Source: Allacma fusca
Taxonomy: Eukaryota > Arthropoda > Collembola > Symphypleona > Sminthuridae
DNA length: 64,000 bases
Direction of reading: 5' to 3'
NCBI GenBank assembly: GCA_947179485.1
Contig: OX359250.1
Location: forward strand, 22,446,887 to 22,510,886
The position numbers were made by a program, and so were the translations under genes. The notes under the pieces were generated by a model that was not told the origin of the DNA, did not search any database, and saw only the letters and a program-made list of their open reading frames with translations. Shown here one piece after another: positions 37,975 to 50,434 of the stretch. Position 1 is the stretch's first letter; each line of letters begins with the position of its first letter.

Positions 37975-40621
37975 CAGTTCTGTACCTACATAGTGTATCT
38001 GTTTCTTATTAAAATAGTTAGGTATGATAGTAAATCCTTACGTAACAACTTCTAGTAGAAATATCCCGATGCTATTCATTAATGCTGAAAATATTTAGAA
38101 TTTTTCTTTCACAACAAAACAAGCTAGCTATCGAATGAACGCGCAGTAACTAAATAAAAAATTAGCTCGATCATATTTTTTTTGTAGAGAACAACAACAA
38201 CAACAACAACAACAACTATAGAGATACATATAGCCAATACCTATATACGATTATAAAAGTTTGTGAAAAGGAAAAGTGTTAGATGAAGGAAAGAAAGATA
38301 GAAACAGGTACTAAAAATCTAGCCGTGATTCATTCCTTTCAACAGAATAGTACACATTGTCCAGTCTTAATTATTATTAATGGTTTGAATGAATTCCCCC
38401 GCCCCCAAATCTATGTAATTACCCCTATTTGCATGTACTGTACATAAAAGTAGGGATTTTAAAAAATTAAGTTCAGTGAGGTTGACGAAAAGAAAAGATA
38501 TTTTGCATAAAAAGGTATGAGGATTTTTTTCAGCACAGGAATTAATCCTCCCATACTTAATTTAGATTTTAAGAGAGCCCGACGTTTGTCAACCAAATAG
38601 TAGCACCAACAAAATAATTTTTTTTTGTTTTATTCACTTCCGCTTTAACGTTCCAGAGAATATGTGTATACAGAGATATGCATGTATATTGGTATTTTTT
38701 GAAAAAAAAAAATAATAATGTATTTCCAAAAAACAATAGTAATTCTTATAAAAATACAACAGACAAAAATCCTCTTCTGAAAAAAGTATCGGTTAGTGAG
38801 AGAAAAAAAAATACAATACAAAATTGAAGATATAGTCTTTCACCCTTCAACGCAGTCTTCAATATATGTACGTATATAACTGCACAGACCAATTCTCAAG
38901 CAATACTTTCGAGGGCAACGTTCTTCCAAAAAATTAAAACTCTTTAAGAATTTTGATGTGGATTTTTAATTCCTCAAGGCCTAGATATAGAACAGAAGCC
39001 TCCCATCGCATAGGGCAATGTGTTTTGTGTATTGGAAAATATTTAAAACGCGTAATTATTATAGAAGGAGTATATATCCTCCGGAAGGAGGCCATATGGG
39101 AGGTGGCAGGTAATAGATAATTACGCTTACTACACAAAGAAACTCTATTGTGGCATAGTACTATATATTGCCAATCGCCAGTTTATTTTAACACTTGAAA
39201 AAAAAATATTTGTTTTTTTTAATGATAATAATTTGTAAACATTAAACATTGTTTACTTGCTATTTGTACTACCCACGATAGTTTCTTGACAGAGCAATGC
39301 ATCCCCCATAATTAAAAAAAATATAATAAATCACAGCTTTATTATGTTAAATATTACTATATAGACTCACAGTGAAAACCAAAGTATTAATTTACTTGTT
39401 AATTATAAGAGAATATCTTGCAATGATATGCATATTACATAAAAGTAATAATAATTATTATTACACATAGCAGTGCAATGTAATGAATATTAAATTTTTT
39501 TATTTATACACAGTTTAATATATAATTATATAATTATATATATATTATATCGTAACATACTGTAATCATGTAAATCTGTATAAAATCAAATTACAATCGG
39601 TGTTCAAACTCTAACCACTAATCCGATTTTAACCAGGAAAGCGTTCACAGTGCTCCGACTAGCACTCTCCTCCATATTACAATAAGGTTCAAGATATAAA
39701 AGCAGAATTTACACAGCATTCGTTTAATACGTATATTTAAAACCCTTTGAAAATCCTCGGAATTTATTACTGTACATCCAAATTAATTTATCTCAACGTC
39801 ATACTACGAAATAATGTAGCGACCATTTTAATAACCACTGAAGATGTAAAGAAACGAAATACAATCTTGAACTTCAAACAACTCCCTAGAAAAAAAAAGT
39901 ATCCCTAAATTCCTATCAATGCAATTAAATTGTAAACGATGAATGGAGCAGAAGCACCAATGAGGAAGACCTGTAGGTTTAAGTGAGTGAAAATCCATCT
40001 GTGATAATAGTGTAAATTGCAGTCATTATTATTAATTTAATTAATTTAATTGTTTAATTCCCCACCAGATCTGTATAGTGTCATTAAGACTCCCTCAGTT
40101 TTAAGTGTTATGTCCAGTAGCCATATATGTAGAATTTACATGTGAAGGCCCACGTGTCATCGTTATGGTAATAATTACATCCCTTGCATATCCTCCCCAA
40201 CCACTGCTGCTATACAGCAGGTAGGAATTTCAAAAGAATTTTTTATTATTGATTAGCAGTATACGGAGAATTATTTAGAAAATAATTCTTGAGAGAATAA
40301 TGATGCATATATTTTAATGAATTCTTTTTTTCCCTAATTTATTTCAGAAAATGTCTCCTCATAAAAAAAAAAAAAGCTTGAAAACAGATTAAAAACTTGC
40401 TGTACAAGTTTATTCAGTACGAGTTCACGAGTACTGTATAGTAGAGCAGTCTCCCCTCAAGTATTTACTAATAAATTCAAGGAGTATAGAGGAGGGTTGC
40501 CATTAAAAACCACCCTTTTAGTCTGCAATAGCACGTACGCATATTACAATAATTTTACAAAATTTTCAAGTGAATCAGCACAGCACGAACACTACGTTAT
40601 TTACATACCTGCACATGCAAA
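37975..40621. other. hillarin 3' region and F-box gene upstream region
   Basis: AT-rich, no gene seen on either strand. It contains a (CAA)n run at about 38193-38216, long poly-A/poly-T tracts, and AT-palindromic stretches near 39520-39550. Confidence 0.6.
38153..38158 (+). other. candidate poly(A) signal for the hillarin-type gene
   Basis: AATAAA 179 bases after the stop codon, the first canonical hexamer. Confidence 0.45.
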
Positions 40622-42517
40622 ATGCCTCAGAACTTCGAGGATCTACGTGGCGAGGTAAGCATAATTTATGTCGCAAGGTCGGAGGAGCTGACTGAGTGAG
40701 ACACACTCAATTGTATCCACCATCAAGTACAAAAAATTTAGGGGAATTATGACAAAAATTATGGAGACAATAAAATAAAAAAAATTACATATAAAATATA
40801 AAATATGTTCAATTGAAGGTGAAAGCAAAGATTTTCTCACTTCTGTCCCCCTTGGAGCGTCAAGTGATCAGACCTGTGTGTACGGACTGGAAGGATATCA
40901 TCGATGAGGAATTCGGCATAAAATTAGTGATAAACAATGGCGGTGTAGAGACCCTCATTAGTACGGGAGAGTACGCTGTGGAAATTGAAATGAATAGTTT
41001 GACCGTTCCAATACAAACTTTAGGGATGGCATTTCCCCTCAAACTCCACACCCTCCGATTTCATAACATTGCTGTAACCTACAATATATTCCCACTTTTA
41101 AGGAATTTCTCCAAGACTTTAGTCACATTGAGTTTCAGTCAGCTTATGATTGACCTCCCGGAGCGTCTCCAAGCCTTTGCGTCCGTCACTCCTGAAGAAG
41201 AGCACATCAAGTTGCTTAAATTAAGGAACCTGGAAGTGAATGACTGGAATGTGACGGAATCCATCATGGCACTCTTTGATTTCTTGACCTCAGCAGTGAC
41301 CTACCAGTCCCTGGCTAATATATCAGTCTTCCTCCAGAACCCTCTCATGATCCCCCTACATCTTCTATTCTCTGGGGATATTGTGGGGGCTCCCAATTTC
41401 CTCCAATTGGTCAAAAGGAATTTGGAGACTTTGGAGTCCTTCAAATATGGGAAGCCAAGTGCGGTCTTGTCCCTCAAATTTTATCCTTACGGAAGTGTGA
41501 AAGGGGACCAACCTTTGCAGTTAAAAGAATTTATTTGTTTTCCCCAATTCAAAATGGACTGGCTCAGCATCCTCCCGTCCCAGAAAAAAATAATCAGGCT
41601 TCACATTGGGGAATGTCGCGTAGGAATGTGGGATGGACTCAGGAGTATGAATTTAATAAAAATTACACAGCATCACAATTAAATTACAATATACACAAAT
41701 TAAATATTTACAAAATGTATCAATAACATCAGGACTAATTGTAAGTACAGATGCTACATGAGTATTTTAAAAAGCATGAAAGCTTAAAAAAGTAATTTTT
41801 AAGATGCTGTCAGGGATAATGCGGAGACTTTGGAAACCTTTTGGATAGCCGGCCAGAGCTTCAACCAACGTTGGGACTGCGACATTTTCAGACACTGCTC
41901 AAACTTACGGAAATTATGTGTCCAGCTTTACATGAGTCCGAAAGTTGGATTAACTTCAATGCCTAGAAGTGTCGAAAAAATAAATATGTCCGGCTCAATA
42001 AAAAAAGTAAGTTTAAAAAAAAAAATGATGCAGCCCTTAAATTGTGGAGGTTATAAAATCAGGACCTTTAATTAATTTTGTCAATTGTCATTAACTTGTC
42101 TTCAAGGGAGAGTTTTTCAATTTATTATTGAATTTGGAGAATTGTCGAGAAGCAGAGTTCTCTCATTTGGGGATCAATCAAGCATTGGACACGGCGGAAG
42201 ATAGAGTTAATCTGAGCTTGATCTTGAAGTTCATTGGGCTTCCAAAATTAAGCAAGATATCGTTCTTACACTGTGACTGGAACGACACGGACTGGGAAGA
42301 AGTGATCCAGTGGTGTGCTAATAATGTGACCAATGGGATATTCTTTGAGCAATTATTCTATCCTTTACATGGGCAGGAAATCCGGCACGGGATCCATGTC
42401 CATGTGCTCCCGAATTTCGATAAAAATTCTCTAGGAAGTGACTCTGTGGTTCCTCAGCAGGGCTACGTTGAGGGAATGTGCCATTCTCTTTATTCTGTTT
42501 TTACAAGTTGGATGTAA
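40622..42517 (+). CDS. F-box / leucine-rich protein
   Basis: Four exons: 40622-40654, 40819-41644, 41804-42006 and 42107-42517, with phases (0,1,0) closing to 490 residues. Residues 1-43 read as an F-box: LRGEVKAKIFSLL, then SPLERQVIRPVCTDWKDII, with the usual Leu, Arg, Val-Cys and Trp positions. The F-box would bind Skp1 in an SCF ubiquitin ligase. The remainder is leucine-rich with irregular repeat-like strands (for example FPLKLHTLRFHNI, HIKLLKLRNLEV, ETLETFWIAG, LRKLCVQLY and KLSKISFLHCDW), likely a divergent LRR substrate arm. The short first exon and its junction are supported mainly because joining them completes the F-box. The acceptor before 40819 lacks a good pyrimidine tract. The substrate is unknown. 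Confidence 0.72.
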
Positions 42518-43149
42518 AGTTTGAATAATTATTCATCCAACTAATTATTTCAAATAATTATTTGATTTTGTATATGAGATAGTTTTAGGGTTTGAATAGG
42601 GGAATTGATACTGATAATTTAAATTGTCAGTATTAGTATTAGTCATTACCAAAATGTATAGTTGTAGGCTGAAGGTCCGGAAATATACAGTGGAACATCT
42701 GTGAATGTACTCACTTAAAAGCAAAGAATGAGCCGAATGATATATGTAAATGTTTTCTTGGTTTCAATTCAGGCGATAGGATGAGACATTACAAGGGAGA
42801 AAACGCATCCTGCACAGAGGGAGCTTGGGGATGCATCCATAGCTATTACATTGGTCTCACACACGCCAAGTCTCACTGTCGAACCTTCGAACATCCATGA
42901 GAGAAAAACCACTTTCTAAGCACAGGTAAATCAAAATCAGTTTATATTCCAATAACTTCTCATGCCTTGAGAGCTGAGAGCTGTAAGAAAAAAGGAAGTA
43001 ATAGTCACTTAGGAGGGATGTGGAGAAATAGAGCGGTTGAGAGAAAGCTTTAAGTGCTTAATGTTACCATGTATCTACTCGTATGTACATATATAAATGG
43101 TACATACTGCTATAATATATTCTATGTAAATAGCCGTCCAGTAAATCAG
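42518..43149. other. F-box gene 3' region
   Basis: No gene seen. No canonical AATAAA was found close to the stop. The stretch runs up to the Harbinger insertion. Confidence 0.6.
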
Positions 43150-44187
43150 GGGCCTATTTCACCAATTCAACTCTTCACTTTTCAATTTTCATTTTTCACT
43201 TTGCAATAAACGCAAAGTGAAAAGTGCGGAGCAAATCTCAAAGCAAACTCACCAACTTTGCATTTAAAGTGAGGAGTGCAAATTTTCGAACGGTAAACAT
43301 CAAGTGCAAACATACAATGATGAGCACCCAATGGAATATTTAAGTTCATATCATATTGTCTCACAAAGTCCCAGAAGATCTCGTTATCACCATTCGTTTT
43401 ATCCTGGATCATGGTTGGTGAGTAGTAGACAACACGACAAACAGTTGATTTGCTGATACCATGCATGTCAGCAACGCCATGATACTGTCCCCCATTACCC
43501 AGCCAGTGGAACGCTATTAGTAACTGCTCCTCCGGCGACATTGCATTATTCATATTTGTTTTGGGCTTAAAAACGGTCCTACTCTTTCTAGGATATGTTC
43601 TATTTCGGAGGATCTCATTCGGAACTTTTCGATGGTAAAGTTAATGTGGGTTCGGTAAACTCTGAGGGTATACGCAGTGTCATCATCTACTTCGTCACTG
43701 CTATCAAACAGCAGATTCATTTTGATTCTTCTAAAACATTTAAAAAATTATGGAAATGCGTATTTTGTCTTAATAAATTTACACTTATAGACAATAATAA
43801 CAAATGGTAATATGATACGTACCTTATTGTTATGACGCAATTTCAGGGCACAAAATCAACTTGGTTGGAGTTTAGATTGGAATTTTAAATAAGTAAACCA
43901 ATTTTTTAAACGGGTAAGTTGAGAAACTACATATATTTAATGGTACATGTACCAAGTGCAAAAGGTGGAGACCCTTTGCATTCATTTCATGGAAATTTGC
44001 AAAACTCTGCACTTTTGCATTTTCCCGGCGAGTATTGTGAAACGTAAATTGCAAAATCGGGTGTGAAAAGTTACTACTTTGCATTTTGCAATTTACAAAT
44101 GCAAAGTGCAATGGTGGAACAAAAACTTTTCAAAACCAAATGAAAAGTGAAAATTGAGGAGTGAAGAGCGCTTGGTGAAATAGGCCC
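43150..44187. mobile_element. non-autonomous PIF/Harbinger-type DNA transposon (1,038 bp)
   Basis: The ends are inverted: the left end begins GGGCCTATTTCACCAA and the right end finishes TTGGTGAAATAGGCCC. Similarity continues imperfectly for about 50 bases inward. It is flanked by a direct 3-bp duplication CAG (43147-43149 and 44188-44190). Three-base target duplications are typical of PIF/Harbinger elements, although the usual target is TWA/TNA rather than CAG. The interior holds a broken Harbinger transposase remnant. The subterminal regions are crowded with copies of the motif GCAAAGTG and its complement, as expected for transposase binding sites. At about 1 kb it is far shorter than autonomous elements. 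Confidence 0.9.
43182..43720 (-). pseudogene. Harbinger transposase remnant (N-terminal, frameshifted, truncated)
   Basis: From the ATG at 43720, the frame reads through FRMRSSEIEHILERVGPFLS and stops near 43554. The homologous sequence resumes in another frame with MSPEEQLLIAFHWLGN, then YHGVADMHGISKSTVCRVV, ending at 43182. Together these match the N-terminal helix-turn-helix part of HARBI1-like/PIF nucleases. A single-base shift near 43560 breaks the frame. The DDE catalytic domain, which should follow, is absent: the reading runs straight into the subterminal repeat. The element therefore cannot encode an active enzyme. Confidence 0.88.
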
Positions 44188-47100
44188 CAGATCCTGCTAA
44201 TAGATAAAAATATAACACTTTTTCCAAAACCTACAAATACTTCTTAATAGTAATTATTGAAAAATATCCTTTGATAGGGAATGAAAATACTCGGGATCAC
44301 ACTCTTTTCGTTTTAAATGCTCAAATCAACAATCGTTCAATGCAATCAAAAGTCAAAACACTTACCTCCAAATGGCAAGCACTCGATAATTTTGAATTTA
44401 AATTTGTTCATTGGTGCTTCCTTACAGAATAATATGAGCAGATACATATAATTACACGTATGTATTTTAGACGGAGAAAAATTTCTTTTAGGCAGATGAG
44501 TGAAGTGCCAAAAATGTAGCCTCAAATTGAGTCCTTGCTTTTAATAATATTTTAATGGGAGCTTCAATTATTAATGAAAACCTGACCGTGGGATTTATTT
44601 GTAGATAAGGATGTGCTGATTGCTGATACATACAAATGTAGTTTATTAAAATGATCCGGAATGTTTCCGTTCCCATGTTAACCAAATGGACATCAAAGGT
44701 TATGGAAGGGCTGCTTGTTTTAAAAATGCAAATGATCATTCAATTTTGAAATGTGGGACAGTTCTGAGGCATTTCTCTCTCATCACATACTACTTGTTCG
44801 TTATGAGACAGTTGTTGATGTGACGTGAGAAGGTGTTAGCAAGTGGGTTATTAAAAAATGGAGAGGGCATTAATTAAGAGAGGGTTGGTTGAGGGAGGAG
44901 GTGAGAATTGCTCCATAGTTTGTTGGGACAGTGCATACAAATTAAAGGATTTTGATAGGAGAAAATCAATAAAAAAAATAAGAAGATTGTAATCCTATCG
45001 AGTCACTCCCGTGACCCGCTACTTCAATATGTGTAGATAGATACAAGTTGCTCCATACTGTGTATAGAACAGAACACGAAAACATTTTCAGTTATTGTAA
45101 TTTTATGGGTTTTTTATTTTCTTTTATCCTGTTTCACTCACGGGAATGTTTTTCTAAGGAAAATGTTTCATCTCCATATTGACTTACTGCTCCTGAGGAA
45201 CGGGTTTCCAATGGAAAGTAATTTATAGAGTAAATGTATTAAAGTAGACTTTTTTAGCCTCAGAATGATAAATTCGTTGTACGAGAAAAAAAAATCCCTC
45301 TGACTAAAATGTTTGAGCAAAGTAACCAAATGTTTCATTTGATTAATCATAACTACCACAGGATATAAAATTGAGAAGCTCAAGGGGAAAATTCACACCT
45401 TTTCGTTCACAATTTTGGGTCCCCACATCCAATAAAATTTTATTGTTACAGGCAAAAAGGACTCAGAGCTAAGTGGGAATATATGTACGGGGTAGGACGT
45501 GCTCTGAGCTAATGGGTTGCCAAGCCATAGAGGTATGCAACTCATTTAACAGTGAAAATTACACAAGTACTAATTGTGAACTTGCTCTTTGATTGCAGAC
45601 TCCACACACAACTTGGCTGCTAAAAAAAAAATCTTATATTTATAACAACAGCAAAGTTGTTGAGAGAGAAACTGGTGAGCCACTGTAACTGCATCTTCTT
45701 GTGTGTACTTTGAGAAAGAAGAAGACTCCTTTGATAAAAGTGCGGCGACCCGAGTCATTCCACAAAACATATCTTTCTTTTGAGAATTCCTCAAGACTTC
45801 ACCCCTATATGATACATGAAGGTATCTTATCTACGTCTCCTATACCTATGCGTGAGTATACTGTATACTCTCACAGGTCTCTCTCATCCAGTCCTCCTCT
45901 AACATATGTTGCACAGTGTCAAGCCTCACACAACAAGTTACAACGACGATTAGAACTATCTGATAAAATTCAAATGACTGTAAACGATACAAGTATTGTA
46001 AGAAATTTCAAGTGACTCTTCTATATTAGTCGACTGTAATGGTCTCGTCACTAGACTGTAGTGGATGTACAGACGAGTAAAAAAGCTATCAAATGCTACA
46101 CTAAACATTCGTTAAAAGCTTTATGTAATTGAATAAATTGACGAAAGGCAGTCATATGGAAACTTTCTATTGTTCTAGTGCTGCAATAATGGTCCGAGAC
46201 GAGAAGAAAAAGATTTTTCTCCCTTGACTCTAGTACAGCTTATAGTAGCTTAGATACTCACACTGGGGTAGAGAGATAACTTCTAAAATAATAGATAGGA
46301 GAATAGTTGTCAGGAGTTTTAATTTCCCTCTAAAAATTAATTTCGATTACTGTAATGACCATTAAATGTCATAAGCACGTACTTGACTTTTAGGGCTCTC
46401 CAATAATAATAATTATTGACTACACATTTGGGATGAGCTTCCTCGCACCTCCGTTCCACTTAAGTCAGTGGGGTGACATATATTTCTTTTATTAACTTGA
46501 CTTTAGACGCGTATAAAAATCTCATTCATTTATAATTTTCAGGGATGGGTCTCGAAAGGGAGGAAAGGAGGCTGCAGTGCTTATTTTTTTGTTTTCAACG
46601 AAAATTTCACAAGGATCCCGAGTCACTCTATTATTGCTTATGTATGGGCTTTCGTCTATACGGAATTTGCAAAGTAAAATGTGGGGATGTGTGTGTGTGT
46701 GTGTGTGTGCATGAGAAGTGTCAAATACAATGTGGCATATAAAATACAATGACTTGGTGGCGCCAGCATAAATTCTTAAGTAGCACGTATATTTGTATAT
46801 ATCTATAATAATTTTGGCTGTTAGCTGTTACTTGATGTTATAATGTCATAGATGAATGCGTTTGCTATTTTACCTTAGCAAAGAAGAAGCTCCAAAGTAT
46901 ACATGGACGAACTGCGTAGAATCAATAAAAAAACGTATTTTTGCTTGCATTTTCACTCCTTGTAGTCGACATGTGTTTGGAATCATCTCAACTGAATAAA
47001 GTATGGAAGACCTGTGCCAATGCAACAGCTTCGTCATGAGAGTGCCTTTTTTTTTGCTGATTTTCCAAATGCAAATAGTACTGAAGTAGCTTGGACGGAC

Positions 47101-49782
47101 ATAGTTTTTTGTTGTTGTGCGGTCAGAACCCCGTCCTCATCCTTTACTACTTTTCACACAAAGTTGATAACGGTTTACTTGCACACAGTATCTCAAACAT
47201 GAGACTTGTACCTGGGTTGTATGTAATTATAATTATGTACATCCCTTGGAACACTTGAAGCTCGAAGGATGGGAAACTATAAGGGACAGAGAGCATGAAT
47301 AAAGTCAGACTGTGTACTATTCCTGTTCAGCTTGAGATAAGCTAATTTAGGTAGACCATTAAATTGATAAAAGGCTAAACTTGCAGGATTTTCACAACAG
47401 AAATCCTCAGTCATTTTTATTACATGATGAATAATAAACATTGTTGTACACCACTACATGCTTACAACAAGGAGGCTGTTAACGCTGACCATGTTTACTA
47501 ACTAAACGTTGTCACTCTTGTTTGACTGCCAGGGACGGCCTCAGAGAGTCTTTTTTCAGAGATAATTTAAAGCTTTTTCGAGACGTGCTTAACATTTTAT
47601 GTTTCAGGCAAACCATGTATGTATATATTTTGGTGTTCACATCTCCCAAGTCCCAATGATTTTAGTATCCACTGCAGGAAGTTACCACTATCCGGCAGGT
47701 CGCGTGCAGGCCTATTTCTTTGTGCATACAAATTAAGTACTCGAATTAAGTACTTACTACTACTGTTGACATATCAAGTGTAATGCAATTTCATGTATTT
47801 AATTATTACTGTTGACTTAGAAATTTCTGTCTGTGCTTGAGAAAAATCTCCTATTCATTTCCAGTTACTTTCATGTCAGAAGAATTCCAGTTATTTGTCT
47901 GTTCCTTAGGAATCGCCTTTTTCTATACCTTCACTGGACTTATGGTTATAGACACCGGTCATACGCATTCTACACGTAAGGACTCAAAGCAGTTGTGCAT
48001 ATATTAACCCAGCAGCACACCCGTTTGTTTTATTACCAGGATGCTGTAATGGCCAAGTTAGAGGAGGCTACACAATTTCATCTAAAAGTCAAGTCCTAAA
48101 AAGGAATGAATGAGAGAAAGTAGACATTTGTTGGAGCTGGAATATGTTAGGAGCAGTCAGTCTCGTATAATAGGATGATCCAGAATCTTATGTACATACG
48201 TTGTACTGAGTACAGGGAAGTGAGTTGACACATATCTATACATACATACACATAGGTATGACAACTGTTACAGTACGATTTTCGTGACAGAGCTTCAATT
48301 TGAAACTCGGCATGCTTTTTACCGACTATGGCTAGGTCCTCTTCATAAATCAGGGAAAACTTGAAGCCTTGGTGATACTCACACAATGGAACTTTCCCAC
48401 GAGACCTTCCCGAAAGTATTAGGGATTCATCTCATACTGTTCCTCATTGCTTTCTGCCATTGTCCTCCCAATTTACAATGCAATGAGGAAAACTGGCCTA
48501 GGGACAGTCCTTATAGATTTTACTTCATCAAAATTCTTCGTAAAACATCCTTGATTAAATTTGAAAAGCCTCTTTGACTAGATTATTGAAAGTTTTTGAG
48601 GTATTTGAAACTCTGGGAATTATCATTGTTTTTAGTGAAATTGTCAATGAATTAGGGATTTTGGACACGGAATTGCATGCTCGTATTTATGCTTTGTAAA
48701 AATTGGATTTCATTTTATTCTGCATCCCTTAGAGGAGAAGAGTTTCAGATGTCCTGACGGCCACAGCCCAGCATGACTTGTACTAACATTAATTCTGCCT
48801 TCATTATAAACTCAGATGTAAGTGGTTTGAATGGTCAAATCAGCAACTTAAAGTTCAGCATTCCCAACATATCCTATTCCTGAAGATTTACGAGCAGAGC
48901 AAGTGCTAACGAAGAGAAGGGAAAGCGAGTGTTGATACTCTGATGCATTGACATGAGTAATATACAATCCAAGTAAATACAGAGTTTTCAGGTAGAAACT
49001 TGGCTTGGAGAAATTCACATAGATATGAGGAAGCATGTTATGCAAAACATATGATTTAGTTACCTAACAACCAGTATTTCCTGGTTGTCAGCCCCAACCC
49101 GAAGGAAAGACCAAGGCTGAAACGTGAAATTAATCTACATAGAGTCATACAAATCTTACAAGTTCAAGGGAAACTCTGATGGAAAAGTACAGAAGGAAAA
49201 GTCTTGAAGCCGCAGAGCGCAGAGTCAAATTGGGTTAATTGGGTTAAGTGTCTGAAGACAAGGTTGTGATTTATTGTCTGAACACACACACACACACTCA
49301 CACACCTTCACACACAAATACATAATGTGTGGATTCACCGGAGTGTCTCAAGTGAGAGAAAACAAGAAGTATTGAAATTATTGGCAACATGTCCAACCGC
49401 ACTGACTTGAGAGGGAATGCAGACGGAGTTGGGAATTACAGCCCTCAATCTCCTAATTTGCATTTATTTGAAACAAAATTCATGATTGGGATGTAAATTG
49501 TGGGGGAAAAAAAAGTCAAGGCATGCAAATTATGAAAGATGTAAATTGTGTGATTTTACCTCTTGTGTCTGAAAGACAAGAAAATATTTATAATTCGATA
49601 AATTTTACTGCTACTGACTCCAACGGCTGGGTGATGAAAACAATAAAAAAAGAGTTGATGGTCGTCGTAAAGCTGGTGCAGTATGCAAATATCTAGTAGT
49701 GATGGGTACTTATGTCAAACAGCATGTCCAAATGGCACACAGAAAAATGCAGCAATTCACAAGTAATATAAAAGTAAGTTTT

Positions 49783-49788
49783 TTTATT
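49783..49788 (-). other. candidate poly(A) signal for Tweedle gene 1
   Basis: TTTATT on plus (AATAAA on minus) about 650 bases after the stop. The spacing is similar to that of the paralog. Confidence 0.35.
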
Positions 49789-49974
49789 TAAGAACTATAA
49801 AGAGAGATAGACATATAGAGACATAGTTTGAGAAATACAGAACAGTTTACAGATATTTAGATGGTTAATGTACTTAGAAATGAGGAAAAAATATGAAGAA
49901 AGTACACATATTTCAGATGACTGGGGGCTGTATGGAGTTTAAGAGGCAATAGGAGAAGAAAAGGGTAGGAAAGA

Positions 49975-50054
49975 GTGAGAGAGAGAGATTGAGAGAGAGA
50001 GCGAGAGAGAGAGATTGAGAGAGAGAGAGAGAGAGAGGAGAGGAGGGAGAGAGA
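49975..50054. repeat. (GA)n-rich tract in Tweedle 1 3' region
   Basis: About 80 bases of GA repeats with GATT and GCGA interruptions, downstream of the Tweedle 1 stop. On the transcribed strand it is CT-rich. Confidence 0.93.
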
Positions 50055-50434
50055 ATAAGAAATGTAAAAGGAGAATATAATGGAAGTGACAGCAGGTAAG
50101 AGTTGTACACTTGATTGCTTGTTTCAACATTCAAAGGGAGTACGAAATTGAAGAGGAAGGAACAAATAAAGTCGTATTTGAGAGAACCAAGAGCACATTG
50201 GAGTAAGAGAGGAAATTACACTTATTGGAATCCTAGGAGAAGAGGAACAGTTGTAATTTGGGGAAGTGAACATTTCGTAAGACTAGATTTTACACCTTTG
50301 CTGTGCAGGTGAAACTCCATAATAAGAGCACAAATATGTATGAAGAAGCACACTTGTAGAGTTGAGAGTGAGAAGTAGGAGAGAAGATAGGAAGAGCATT
50401 GAAATTGATAGCAAAAGTAATCCGGGGGTCCTCC

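Larger units (their letters stand above)
44191..50434. other. gene-poor region and 3' UTR of Tweedle gene 1
   Basis: No gene supported. Contains TG at about 46690-46710, CA at about 49283-49305, and a GA tract (listed) in what is probably the Tweedle 3' UTR at the right end. Confidence 0.55.

Noticed and set aside
43595-43810. 71-codon plus-strand ORF inside the Harbinger copy
   Set aside because: It lies antisense to the recognisable N-terminal transposase remnant, and its sequence does not resemble the Myb-like Harbinger partner.
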